A stretch of 22,619 nucleotides of DNA from a virus. Positions within the stretch are counted from its first letter, which is position 1. Each line of letters starts with the position of its first letter. Made by a program: the position numbers and the translations under genes. The stretch is taken from positions 1 through 22,619 of IMG/VR virus record IMGVR_UViG_3300027754_000468; one strand, given 5' to 3'. Shown here piece after piece: positions 14,198-22,330 of the stretch. The notes under the pieces are model-generated. The model was given only the letters and a program-made list of their open reading frames with translations, was not told the DNA's origin and ran no database searches.

Positions 14198-14219
14198 AAA
14201 TAAAACTAAAAGGGATTAT

Positions 14220-15875
14220 ATGTCTACATTTTATGTGCGGAAAAATGGGTCAGGTACGCACACTGACATTACGAGAGCTTACATGGCGGCGGCTTCTGGT
14301 GATACAATTGATATTGGTGCAGGAACTTTTACTGAATCAATCGAAGTTTTTAAAAACAACTTAACCTTCGTTGGTGCCAGTAAAGAAACAACAATCATTC
14401 AAGGAATACCTTACGCTGCTGTCCAAACAGTTTCAGTCTGCTCTTGGACTTCAGGTAATAACTACTTTACCTTAAGTGGAACGGCTGCTCTTCCTGCTTT
14501 TACCGTGGGAATGTCCATAAGTGATTCGGTAAACGCAACTAACTCTCCATCTGGTGCACAAATTACATCAATTGATGTTGCCAATCGAAAAATCTATATT
14601 AATAAAAATTTCACAACGACTTTATCTAGCAGAATCATGAAGCATTGGGGAAAGGTTGCCGCGATTGAATTAAGAGCATCTGGCTTTACGATGTCAAAAA
14701 TTAAAGTAATGGACGACTCTGCAAGCTCTGCCGCAGTTGAATTATCTGCTATTTTTATTGGTGCCTCAATAGCGAACCAAGGTGCGAGTAAAGTATCTGG
14801 CACATCATCCACTGGCTTTAATATTTCAGATTGCGAATTTGTTGCTGTTGGCGACTATGCGATGCTTTCGGAGTCAAGCGTACTGGTAGGTAGTGGTACT
14901 GTAACAAATTGTTTATTTTCTGGAAAAACTTTTTCGGGTGTTAACTCGGTTGCTGGTGCTGTTCGTCAAGGTGTTGTTTTTCAAAACGCAAATTTGCCTA
15001 TCAATTTCACAAACAATACATTGGACATGGTCTGCGGTGGTCTTACTACGGCAGGTGTTTATTCTGGAAATCAAGTCGCAACAATTGATGCTTATGGCTC
15101 CGTTGTAACTGGGAACAGTTTCAAGGGTAGAGCTATAAATCCCTCTGGTGCTTATTTTAATTTGACCAGTCTTGCTCTCAGAATGAGAGGAGGAAATGCC
15201 ACTGTTAGTAATAACTCAATTAAAGGTTCTGGTGGTTTTACAACTTACGGATATTTAATTCTTCCAACTTTTACAAACTTGTCTGGTAAAACAATACCAG
15301 TGGACGAAGTCGTAACCAACTCAAGTCGTTATTTTAAGTGTACTCAAGCACATCTTTACGCTGCGGATAAAACTCCCGTATCAGGTGCTTCTTGGGCATC
15401 TTACTGGACCGAGTTAACAGGAGATGCTTCACAGGTTAATGCGCTGTTGATTGCAAATGGAAAAGCAAACTATCAAGCAAACTCAGGAACAAACATTACG
15501 ATCACTAGATTATTGATTGCGGTTGCACAAGCCGCTGCAAATTCGTTTATCAACTCTGAAATGGGTAAAGATGTTTTAAAGTCGATTTCTAAAGTATCTT
15601 CTGATGCTGTGTTTTCAAACGAAGCAAACTGGAAATTGGTAAGCTATATTTTTAAACATAACTCATCTTCGAGAAGATTGGTATCTTCATTTGAGTCTAA
15701 TTTTGAGTCTTCTAAAAAAACTAAACTCAAAACCAATATGAAAATTGGCGATGGTTTTCAGCTTCATAAAATTATCATTTCTAAACCTGGCAGGACTCTT
15801 TTAGTTATCAGTAGAAGTGAAATTGCCGATGTTTCAGGATTTGATTTTAGTTTAATTGCAGATGGTCCAATTTAA
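14220..15875 (+). CDS. right-handed beta-helix receptor-binding or fibre protein
   Basis: 551-residue protein with ribosome site AAAGGG. The start (FYVRKNGSGTHTDITRAYMA, then AASGDTIDIGAGTFTESIEV) is the classic entry to pectate-lyase-type parallel beta-helices; later turns are N- and S-rich strands such as NCLFSGKTF, FTNNTLDM, VTGNSFKG and VSNNSIKG (to about residue 340). Residues about 364-399 (VVTNSSRYFKCTQAHLY, ending SGASWASYWTEL) resemble small carbohydrate-binding modules of the CBM5/12 type. The C-terminal 150 residues are not recognised. Such proteins often bind or cut host polysaccharide as tailspikes; catalytic residues cannot be assigned by eye. Hairpins lie before and after the gene, so it may form a separate expression unit. 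Confidence 0.8.
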   Translation: MSTFYVRKNGSGTHTDITRAYMAAASGDTIDIGAGTFTESIEVFKNNLTFVGASKETTIIQGIPYAAVQTVSVCSWTSGNNYFTLSGTAALPAFTVGMSISDSVNATNSPSGAQITSIDVANRKIYINKNFTTTLSSRIMKHWGKVAAIELRASGFTMSKIKVMDDSASSAAVELSAIFIGASIANQGASKVSGTSSTGFNISDCEFVAVGDYAMLSESSVLVGSGTVTNCLFSGKTFSGVNSVAGAVRQGVVFQNANLPINFTNNTLDMVCGGLTTAGVYSGNQVATIDAYGSVVTGNSFKGRAINPSGAYFNLTSLALRMRGGNATVSNNSIKGSGGFTTYGYLILPTFTNLSGKTIPVDEVVTNSSRYFKCTQAHLYAADKTPVSGASWASYWTELTGDASQVNALLIANGKANYQANSGTNITITRLLIAVAQAAANSFINSEMGKDVLKSISKVSSDAVFSNEANWKLVSYIFKHNSSSRRLVSSFESNFESSKKTKLKTNMKIGDGFQLHKIIISKPGRTLLVISRSEIADVSGFDFSLIADGPI

Positions 15876-15884
15876 TTATTAACA

Positions 15885-15910
15885 AGGACAGGGTGTAAAA
15901 TCCCTGTCTT
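15885..15910 (+). terminator. hairpin after beta-helix gene
   Basis: AGGACAGGG (15885-15893) pairs with CCCTGTCTT (15902-15910) over 9 bp including one G-T pair, with an 8-base loop. It is followed by CTACTTAAATGG, only weakly T-rich. Probably a terminator or mRNA-end hairpin closing the fibre gene; the next gene starts 50 bases later. Confidence 0.6.
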
Positions 15911-15960
15911 CTACTTAAATGGTTTATATGATTGCAGAAGCTCTAAATTAATGAGGAATT

Positions 15961-16755
15961 ATGCTTAAAATATTTAAAGGCTCTAGCGATCTTAGTCTTT
16001 CACTTGAGAATTATATTCTAGACGATGAAACAATTGAGCTTTTAACAACAGAGTCAATTGATGTTGGATACTTTAAACCAATTAACAGTTTATTTATTGA
16101 ACTTACTACTCAGGTCATTGCAAATAAAATAGAACTTGAGTTCTGGAACGGTTCATCATGGTCTATCGTTGAAACAATCGATAAAACGAATGGATTAACA
16201 AGATCGGGATTCATTTCATGGGAGCGAAATCTAGACACACAAACAGAAACGACCCTGCACAGCAAAGCCTTATACTGGTACAGACTCAAAGTTTTAACCA
16301 ATGATATTCCGACTTTAGAATTAAAGGGAATAAATTTGGTTTTTTCTGACGACACTGATTTGAAAAGTGCATACCCTGACGTTATGGAATACCTCCACGA
16401 TGGGCAAACTTCTTTTATTTCTTACCATCAAAGCGCAAGGGATTTTATTATTAACTATCTCAGAAACAAAGGTAAAACTGTTTCTAGGTATGGTGTTTAT
16501 AAAATGCTGGACCAGTTCGATCTTCACAATTACGAAGAAATGAGACAGGCTTCAAGGTACAAAGCTCTGGCCATGATATTTTTTAATGAGTCTGATGCTG
16601 TTGATGACAAATGGTATCAGAAAGCAAAAGATTTTGACCGGCTATATGGCGAAGCAATAAGCATGGACTTTTTGTCAATCGATGCTAACAATGATGGTAA
16701 GGTTGACGAATCTGAAAATCAATCGGTGCAGTTTGTTAAAATAATGAGGCTTTAA
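15961..16755 (+). CDS. putative head-tail connector protein with EF-hand loop
   Basis: 264-residue protein with ribosome site GAGGA. Residues about 40-125 look like a beta sandwich (FIELTTQVIANKIELEFWNG, LYWYRLKV). The C-terminal half is helical and resembles phage neck/adaptor proteins: VMEYLHDGQTSFISYHQSAR, then MRQASRYKALAMIFFNE and WYQKAKDFDRLYGEAISMDF. Residues 241-252 (DANNDGKVDESE) fit the 12-residue EF-hand calcium loop at all ligand positions, D1-N3-D5-G6-V8-E12. It precedes the tail-terminator and tube genes, as connectors do. The connector call is by context and general pattern. Confidence 0.6.
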   Translation: MLKIFKGSSDLSLSLENYILDDETIELLTTESIDVGYFKPINSLFIELTTQVIANKIELEFWNGSSWSIVETIDKTNGLTRSGFISWERNLDTQTETTLHSKALYWYRLKVLTNDIPTLELKGINLVFSDDTDLKSAYPDVMEYLHDGQTSFISYHQSARDFIINYLRNKGKTVSRYGVYKMLDQFDLHNYEEMRQASRYKALAMIFFNESDAVDDKWYQKAKDFDRLYGEAISMDFLSIDANNDGKVDESENQSVQFVKIMRL

Positions 16756-16756
16756 A

Positions 16757-17194
16757 ATGAGTCTTGTCGAACAAATTAAAAACGCAATCGAATCTTATAT
16801 TGGAACATTGCTACCAAATTTTAGCAATTCTCAGTACATTTGGGAGCCGTTAAATAATTCCGAGTCAAAGAGTAAGTTATATTATGCAATACGACCAAGA
16901 TCAGCTTCTTTCGTTACTGGTACTTGTAACACTATTACAATTGATCAGGATTTTGTTATAGAGCTTGGGGATTCATTTCGTAATAAAAAAGATACAGATA
17001 GTGACGCAGACGAAAAAATCTATGCAATTTACTTAGCGCATGAAACAATCTACAAAGCATTAATGAGGGATAACTTTAATATTGCTAGGGTTCAGGTGGT
17101 TTCTGGGTTTAATATAAACGAGCCTGAAGTAAACAAAGATAATAAAACAGTAAAGATTGAATCAATATTCACAGTCAGATACAGAACGGAGTAA
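16757..17194 (+). CDS. putative tail terminator/completion protein
   Basis: 145-residue protein starting one base after the previous stop, 3 bases before the tail-tube gene. Pattern: N-terminal helix (LVEQIKNAIESYIGTLLP), a strand block (YYAIRPRSASFVTGTCNTIT, IDQDFVIELGDSF), a helix (KIYAIYLAHETIYKALM) and a final strand (KTVKIESIFTVRYRTE). This alpha-beta layout, length and position directly before the tube gene match lambda gpU-type tail terminators that cap the tail and join it to the neck. No sequence signature proves it. Confidence 0.68.
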   Translation: MSLVEQIKNAIESYIGTLLPNFSNSQYIWEPLNNSESKSKLYYAIRPRSASFVTGTCNTITIDQDFVIELGDSFRNKKDTDSDADEKIYAIYLAHETIYKALMRDNFNIARVQVVSGFNINEPEVNKDNKTVKIESIFTVRYRTE

Positions 17195-17197
17195 AAT

Positions 17198-18376
17198 ATG
17201 GGATTTGTAGTAAAAGGTAAATCATCGGTTTATTTAACAGAAGAAGTTACCGAGGGAGTTTATGTTGCTCCTGTTGCTGCTGACGCTGTTGAAGTTCTTG
17301 AGGATGGAGTAGGTTTTGAATTTACTCGTGACGAAATAGAAAGAAATTTAACTTCTGCCACAATCGAAATAGAGGCTTCACGTCTCGGATTAAAACAAGT
17401 GTCTGGTTCAATCCCAGTTGAGTTTAAAGCCGGTGCGGCTGAAGGTGCAAAGCCTAGGGAGAATGTTTTATTCAAATCACTCCTAGGTGGAAATAGACAG
17501 ATCGCAACCACTTCAACAACAAAGACTGGAAACACAGCGTCAATACTCCAAATTGAAGATGCAGATATTTCTAAATATAAAAAGAATGATATTATTTTAA
17601 TAAAAGAATCTGGTCGATATGAAGCCAGACCTATTTCACTTGTCGATTCAACAATTGGATTCGCTGAAATTACTTTAGCAATTCCTTTAAGTGCTGCCCC
17701 TTCTGACAACGTTGTGATTGGAAAGTCTGCAATTTATCACCACAAAGATGCTGCACCAACTTTTTCTGCAACTCACTACATCGGTGGAGCAATCAAGGAA
17801 ACAGTTACAGGTTCTAGGGCCATCTCTGCTTCACTTGAATCATGGGAAGGCGGCTCGGTTTCTAGTTTTAATTTTGCAATCGAAGCTCTTGACCTAGATC
17901 AAATTGATGAAACAATTCCACCACTTTTGGCAGCGTCATTTTCTGGCGAAGCATTACCTCCAGTTCTACTAGGGGCTTGTGTTTGGATTAACGGAATAAA
18001 GGTAAAATATAATTCACTTTCATTGAATCTTGAGAATACGAAAGCAGAAATTCTTTCAGCATGTTCTGAGTCTGGGAAGATCGGTTCAAGATTTACTCAA
18101 TTTGTTGCGACAGGCGAAGTTGCTCCGTATATGGATGATGATAACGTTGACAGATTTTCTGCGTTTAACAACAATGATAGCATTTCTGTATTCGGTTATG
18201 CGTCAAACCCTACAAGCGTTGCAGGAGAAATTGAGCAAGTTATTTCTTTTTGGTTCCCACAAGCAAAAATTACAGCTATGCCTAATGGAGATCAAGACGG
18301 GATTATGACTAACAATATTGCCTTCAAAGGCTTCAAAGATGCCGGTGAGGACACAGTATTCCTTGGATTTATTTAA
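17198..18376 (+). CDS. tail tube (major tail) protein
   Basis: 392-residue protein with ribosome site CGGAG, forming the hollow tail tube. Motifs in keeping with the tube family: SVYLTEEVTEGVYVAPVAAD, then GVGFEFTRDEIERNLTSATI, SGSIPVEFKAGA and GFEFTRDEIERN at the N-terminus, later AISASLESWEGG and VWINGIKVKYNSLSLNLENT. It is longer than minimal tubes (about 150-250 residues), and the region between 115 and 180 (ILQIEDADISKYKKNDIILI) looks like an inserted beta domain. Followed by a strong terminator, consistent with extra expression of this gene. No sheath gene follows, so the tail is non-contractile. Confidence 0.85.
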   Translation: MGFVVKGKSSVYLTEEVTEGVYVAPVAADAVEVLEDGVGFEFTRDEIERNLTSATIEIEASRLGLKQVSGSIPVEFKAGAAEGAKPRENVLFKSLLGGNRQIATTSTTKTGNTASILQIEDADISKYKKNDIILIKESGRYEARPISLVDSTIGFAEITLAIPLSAAPSDNVVIGKSAIYHHKDAAPTFSATHYIGGAIKETVTGSRAISASLESWEGGSVSSFNFAIEALDLDQIDETIPPLLAASFSGEALPPVLLGACVWINGIKVKYNSLSLNLENTKAEILSACSESGKIGSRFTQFVATGEVAPYMDDDNVDRFSAFNNNDSISVFGYASNPTSVAGEIEQVISFWFPQAKITAMPNGDQDGIMTNNIAFKGFKDAGEDTVFLGFI

Positions 18377-18416
18377 TTAATTAAGCGTTACTGCTCCCAC
18401 AGTGATTCTTAAATAG

Positions 18417-18452
18417 AAGCTCCTCCTTAAAAAAGAGGGGCTTTTTTATTTT
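18417..18452 (+). terminator. Rho-independent terminator after tail tube gene
   Basis: AAGCTCCTC (18417-18425) pairs with GAGGGGCTT (18435-18443) over 9 bp with one G-T pair and a 9-base A-rich loop, followed by TTTTATTTT (18444-18452). A classic intrinsic terminator; it would lower expression of the chaperone, tape measure and distal tail genes relative to tube protein. Confidence 0.9.
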
Positions 18453-18471
18453 GACGTGTTATGTTTTATAA

Positions 18472-18687
18472 ATGGATAATGTAAAAACTTTAAAGATCGA
18501 TCCATACCACCACCTAAGGCATTTCTTTGGTGAAAAGTTTTTAATAGTTTCACTGAATCCTATCGAGGGAGCAAGTGAAGCATCTTACGTTATGGGAAAC
18601 GATATTTCTGTTGAGGACATGGCATTTATTTGCAAAATAGTTCAAATGATGGGTGACGAATTTATACAAAACAACATGGGAGTGTAG
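18472..18687 (+). CDS. small hypothetical tail-region protein (71 aa)
   Basis: 71-residue protein starting MDNVKTLKIDPYHHLRHFFG, located 20 bases past the terminator and one base before the likely TTG start of the G protein. No Shine-Dalgarno sequence precedes the ATG; the AT-rich TTATGTTTTATA lies there instead, possibly part of a promoter. Sequence: strand-like FLIVSLNPI, then a helix (DMAFICKIVQMMGDEFI). No family recognised. Position between tube and chaperone genes suggests a tail-assembly link. Confidence 0.55.
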   Translation: MDNVKTLKIDPYHHLRHFFGEKFLIVSLNPIEGASEASYVMGNDISVEDMAFICKIVQMMGDEFIQNNMGV

Positions 18688-18688
18688 G

Positions 18689-19072
18689 TTGAAAATTTTA
18701 AAGAGTACCGATAAAATCAGGATAACAACACAGACAGAAGAACCAATTTCCGTAACGATTAGACCCATGACAGTTTCACAAAAAATTGAAATTGCATCAA
18801 AAGTTAAAATAGTTAAAGGGAACGAAATTCAAGATCATAATGCACAGGCATTGCTTTGCATAAAGTTCTGTTTACTAGAAATTTCAGGTGTTCAGAATTA
18901 CGATGGAACAGGCTATGCGCTTGATTTTGCCGATGGATACTTATCTGATTCTTGCGCTGACGATATTATGAGCTGCCTGTCTGAGGCTTCTTTATTGCTT
19001 CCCGTTGTACTAGGCTCTAATAAGAATATAGGAGCCATTACAGGAGTTTCAATCGAAGTAAACCCAAAGTAA
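18689..19072 (+). CDS. tail assembly chaperone, G-type
   Basis: Cytoplasmic chaperone for tail and tape measure, equivalent to lambda gpG. I chose TTG at 18689 (LKILKSTDKIRITTQ) since GGGAG lies 6 bases before it and it starts just after the previous stop; GTG at 18653 is the alternative and would add 12 residues. The 127-residue product has a beta start (RITTQTEEPISVTIRPMTVS) and helices with a G-type rhythm (NAQALLCIKFCLLEISGV, SDSCADDIMSCLSEASLL). It ends at TAA 19070-19072, directly after the slippery site C CCA AAG, so a fraction of ribosomes should continue as the GT fusion. Between tube and tape measure, this is the standard place. Confidence 0.75.
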   Translation: MKILKSTDKIRITTQTEEPISVTIRPMTVSQKIEIASKVKIVKGNEIQDHNAQALLCIKFCLLEISGVQNYDGTGYALDFADGYLSDSCADDIMSCLSEASLLLPVVLGSNKNIGAITGVSIEVNPK

Positions 19073-19539
19073 TAAGGTCTGCGTTAGATCATATCCTTAA
19101 TGCTATTTCAGAAATTTCAGAAGTCAGCAACGAGGAGTATGTTTATCTTGTTTCGACATACTGGTACAGGGCAGACCAAAATTTCAACTGCTCTAATTGC
19201 AAAAAAATGTATTCCGAAAATGTGAGGGATGGTAGAAAAGCTTGTTTTACGGAAAGAACTAAAGAGATTGTGAATTATAACAATTCTATCAAGTATTTCA
19301 AATGCCCAAGCAATTTCTACAACCCTGCTTATTCTCATATTATAGATTTATTTCGACATTTTCAGAATGGGGCATTACCCTTTAGTGGTGGGTTATTCGA
19401 GCAGCCTTCAAAGATAATTGAGGCTTTCAGAGTTCTTGAATATCTGGACAACGAGCGACTTGCAGATCAATCAAGGAAACAAAAATGGCAGAAGGATCAG
19501 TCCAAGTTGAGCTCTCGATCGATGAACAAAAAGCGTTAA
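18689..19539 (+). CDS. tail assembly chaperone GT, -1 frameshift fusion
   Basis: Predicted product of a -1 shift at 19063-19069. Translation reads the G frame to AAG (19067-19069), slips one base back, then continues GTA (19069-19071), ATA, AGG, TCT and on to the stop at 19537-19539. That adds about 156 residues to the 127 of G (283 total). The T part reads VIRSALDHILNAISEISEVS, then YVYLVSTYWYRADQNF, with CSNCKKM and YFKCP giving possible metal-binding Cys, and ends in a basic tail. Without the shift this 471-base frame has no start or ribosome site at its upstream end, so fusion is the natural way to express it. It overlaps the tape measure start by 55 bases. Equivalent to lambda gpGT. Confidence 0.8.
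19063..19069 (+). promoter_or_regulatory. programmed -1 ribosomal frameshift site
   Basis: CCCAAAG in zero-frame phase C CCA AAG fits the X XXY YYZ rule, and the zero-frame stop TAA follows immediately. The -1 frame is open on both sides, from 19030 at least to 19537. Two AGGAG sequences (19030-19034 region and 19042-19046) lie upstream and could act as Shine-Dalgarno-like stimulators, though the nearer is 16 bases away, longer than in dnaX. Confidence 0.8.
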
Positions 19540-21572
19540 GAGCACTAATAGCACTCACAAAAAAGATTGATGATTTTGGAAACGATGCAGCAAAAGCAAT
19601 CAAAAAATCAGATATTGCACTCGCTACTTTCGCAGGAAACATTGCATCATTAGCAATTTCTAAAGCTATTTCATTAGCAGGCGAAGCTTTTTCTGGAATG
19701 ACAGGGTTTATAAAAGAATCCGTAAATGCAGCAGCCGAATCAGAATCATCATTAGATAGTTTGAAGTTTGCACTAGCTTCCACAGGATTACTAACCGATG
19801 AAAATGTTAAGTCAATGGAGGATTTCGCTGCTCAATTGCAAGAGACAACAGCATTTGAAGACGATGCAGTAATAGCTTCAATGGCATTGCTTCAATCGCT
19901 TGCAAGGCTAGACACCGAAGGATTACAAAGAGCAACAACTGCTGCGGCTGACCTTGCAACGGTTCTAAAAATTGACATTGGAACAGCTTCAAGAATGCTA
20001 GCAAAGGCGGCAGAAGGAAACACTGCTGCTTTAGATAAGCTTGGTCTTGAGTTTAAAAAAGGTTCAACGGATGCTGAAACTTTCGCAAACGTTTTGGATA
20101 CACTTGAAAAAAGATTCGGAGGCGCAGCGCAAGCACAGGCGAAAACATTTGCAGGGGCATTGGCTCAATTGTCAAATCTTTACGGATCACTTCAGGAAAA
20201 TGTTGGTAAGATTATTGTTCAAAACCCTGCCGTAATAGCAGCATTTACCACAATAAAATCCGCAATCACTAAACTGGCTGAGTCAATCTCTAAAATGTTT
20301 GGTAAAAATAATTCTGACGCAGTTGCGGACTTTTTTAGATTAATGCTAGATGGTTCTGCTGCCGTTATATTAACAATGGATGCGGTTGGAAGGATTTTTT
20401 CAGTTGTTGCAGACACTGTAATGGCATCGATTAGAATCATGGCACTAGGAATAGTTACTCCTATCGCAGGGATTTTGGAGGTAATTTCATTAGTTCCAGT
20501 TATCGGAGAAAAATTTAAAGGTGCTGCTGATGTTGCGACCGCTGAAATGCAGAGATTGTCAGGCGCATTTGATAAAAATATTCAAGGAATGTCTGATGCT
20601 TTTAGTGGAGACACGGCATTAAGTAAAATGTCCGATCAAATTGCAGCGGCTCGTGGAGAGTTTGATGTTTTTTATGAAGACGTTAAAAACAAGGGTCCAT
20701 TATTAAAAAATAATTTGGCTCCAGATAAGCCTCCAATAGACCCAGAACTTCTTCAAAAGCAAAAAGAATTTAATGCTGCTTCACTCGATCTTGATAATCA
20801 ATTAATACTGGCCAAAAATGAGCTAGAATTTAATGACGATTTAATGCGACAGGAAAGATTTTTATCTCGCAACGAGGAGCAAATTGCCCAGATAACTTCT
20901 TTTGAATTAACAAAATCGGAACTCGTTTATCAGGCTGCTTTAAATAGTAATGCGTTATTAAAAACTGCCGAAGAAACAAAGCTTGCAAACAAAAAAGCCG
21001 CACAAGAAAAAGAATTAAGAGATTTAAATATTAATCAAAAAGGCAAAGCAGATATTCAGAAAAAAGAAATTTCAGACCAAAATGCATTTTTTAGTGCTGC
21101 AACATCTTTGGCATCGTCTAGCAATAAAGAACTTGCAATGATTGGAAAGGCTGCTGCATTAACACAGCTCGCAATTCAAACTCCCGAAGCGGTAGCGTCA
21201 TCATTTAGATTCGGTTCTGCTACGGGTGGGCCGGTTCTTGGTTTCGCACTCGGAGCAATTGCAGCAACAGCTATGGCAGCACAAGCAGCACGAATAGCAG
21301 GGGTAAAATTTGCAGAAGGTGGTATTGTGGGAGGTTCATCTTTCTCAGGAGACAAAGTTGCAGCAAACGTAAATTCCGGTGAAATGATTCTTAATAGGTC
21401 ACAACAAAAAACGCTTTTCGATATTGCAAATGGTGGAGGAAATGGAGGAATAATGTCAGCCATTGAATCCCTAGGAAACAAAATTCAAAATATGACTATC
21501 GTTGTTCAAGCCGATGGTCGAGAAATAGCAAGGCTCGTAAGAGATCAAAGATTAACGGGGTTTGCAGTATGA
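19485..21572 (+). CDS. tape measure protein
   Basis: Sets tail length and is ejected into the host envelope with DNA. ATG at 19485 has AAGGA upstream and lies inside the end of the T frame. At 695 residues (about 1.5 angstrom per residue in known tails, so roughly 100 nm by inference) it is largely helical. Features: N-terminal VQVELSIDEQKALRALIALT; a conserved-looking block (about 85-235: LKFALASTGLLTDENVKSME, TASRMLAKAAEGNTAALDKL, GGAAQAQAKTFAGALAQLSN) typical of tape measures; hydrophobic segments at about 285-345; coiled coil at 420-530; a Gly/Ala-rich hydrophobic stretch at 580-607 (LGFALGAIAATAMAAQAARI); and the end motif FAEGGIVGG...VNSGEMILNRSQQKTLFD. The last bases overlap the next gene (ATGA). 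Confidence 0.94.
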   Translation: MAEGSVQVELSIDEQKALRALIALTKKIDDFGNDAAKAIKKSDIALATFAGNIASLAISKAISLAGEAFSGMTGFIKESVNAAAESESSLDSLKFALASTGLLTDENVKSMEDFAAQLQETTAFEDDAVIASMALLQSLARLDTEGLQRATTAAADLATVLKIDIGTASRMLAKAAEGNTAALDKLGLEFKKGSTDAETFANVLDTLEKRFGGAAQAQAKTFAGALAQLSNLYGSLQENVGKIIVQNPAVIAAFTTIKSAITKLAESISKMFGKNNSDAVADFFRLMLDGSAAVILTMDAVGRIFSVVADTVMASIRIMALGIVTPIAGILEVISLVPVIGEKFKGAADVATAEMQRLSGAFDKNIQGMSDAFSGDTALSKMSDQIAAARGEFDVFYEDVKNKGPLLKNNLAPDKPPIDPELLQKQKEFNAASLDLDNQLILAKNELEFNDDLMRQERFLSRNEEQIAQITSFELTKSELVYQAALNSNALLKTAEETKLANKKAAQEKELRDLNINQKGKADIQKKEISDQNAFFSAATSLASSSNKELAMIGKAAALTQLAIQTPEAVASSFRFGSATGGPVLGFALGAIAATAMAAQAARIAGVKFAEGGIVGGSSFSGDKVAANVNSGEMILNRSQQKTLFDIANGGGNGGIMSAIESLGNKIQNMTIVVQADGREIARLVRDQRLTGFAV

Positions 21573-22330
21573 GTTTAAGATTTTGCGCAGACAATTTAGT
21601 TCAGCAATCAACAATAACAGCATCGGAAAATAATGCTCAATTCCCATCGTCAAATATTAAAGACGACAGGAGGACAAAGGTTTTCAAATCATTAACAACT
21701 TCATGTAATATCGTTTTTGACTTTGGAAGCGTTAGACAAATTGACACTATCTCAATAGTTGATAGTAATATTTCAGACCTTGGATTTGTTACAGCAACGA
21801 TTGAACTTAATAACGTCAATTCTTGGGGTTCACCACCTGTTTCTCAGGTGCTAACAATCGATTCTTTGAATGGATGGGTCAATTTTAACTGGCCTGTTGA
21901 CCAGAGTTACAGATTTGCGAGGCTTGTTTTAACAAATATTGTAAATCCTATTGAGGTTTCAAAAGTTTTCATCGGGAAAAGCTCATATTTTGCAGACATT
22001 TGCTTCAGCTACCCTGTCACGTACAGACAAAATAACAGAGCATCAATGTCGCAGAATCGTTATGGCCAGAAATTCTTCGATGAGATCAGTACACAAAAAG
22101 AAATTTCGGGAGAAATCCCAAGTCTAAATAAAAACGAAATGGATACAATGCTAGAAATTCTTGATTATGCATCATTTACTAGACCAGTATGGCTAAATTT
22201 TGATGCGCTGACATTTCTAAATGACCAGAACAGGATCAGTGGTTATTACTATCTAGCCGATGACCCTAGCATGATTCTTAATGCAGGGAATTTTTGGACA
22301 ATAGGGCTTAAATTTAATGAGGGTATGTGA
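21569..22330 (+). CDS. putative distal/minor tail protein
   Basis: 253-residue protein overlapping the tape measure stop by 4 bases. The N-terminal half (residues 1-140) looks like a discoidin-type beta sandwich: CNIVFDFGSVRQIDTISIVD, then ATIELNNVN and YRFARLVLTNIVNPIEVSKV, FIGKSSYF. The C-terminal half has YRQNNRASMSQNRYGQKFFD, MDTMLEILDYASFTRPVWLN and FWTIGLKFNEGM, resembling the tail-tip ring proteins found after the tape measure in many siphoviruses (distal tail-like). The position and both halves support a tail-tip role; the exact equivalent is uncertain. Confidence 0.65.
   Translation: MSLRFCADNLVQQSTITASENNAQFPSSNIKDDRRTKVFKSLTTSCNIVFDFGSVRQIDTISIVDSNISDLGFVTATIELNNVNSWGSPPVSQVLTIDSLNGWVNFNWPVDQSYRFARLVLTNIVNPIEVSKVFIGKSSYFADICFSYPVTYRQNNRASMSQNRYGQKFFDEISTQKEISGEIPSLNKNEMDTMLEILDYASFTRPVWLNFDALTFLNDQNRISGYYYLADDPSMILNAGNFWTIGLKFNEGM

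Noticed and set aside
17260-17709. 149-residue minus-strand frame inside the tail tube gene
   Set aside because: Shadow of a well-supported gene on the plus strand: Ser/Ile/Ala-rich translation, no family motif and no ribosome site.
19207-19539. Stand-alone gene starting at Met 19207
   Set aside because: The frame continues upstream without a stop through the slippery site. CSNCKK just before Met 19207 looks like protein sequence, and no ribosome site precedes it, so it is better explained as the T part of GT.
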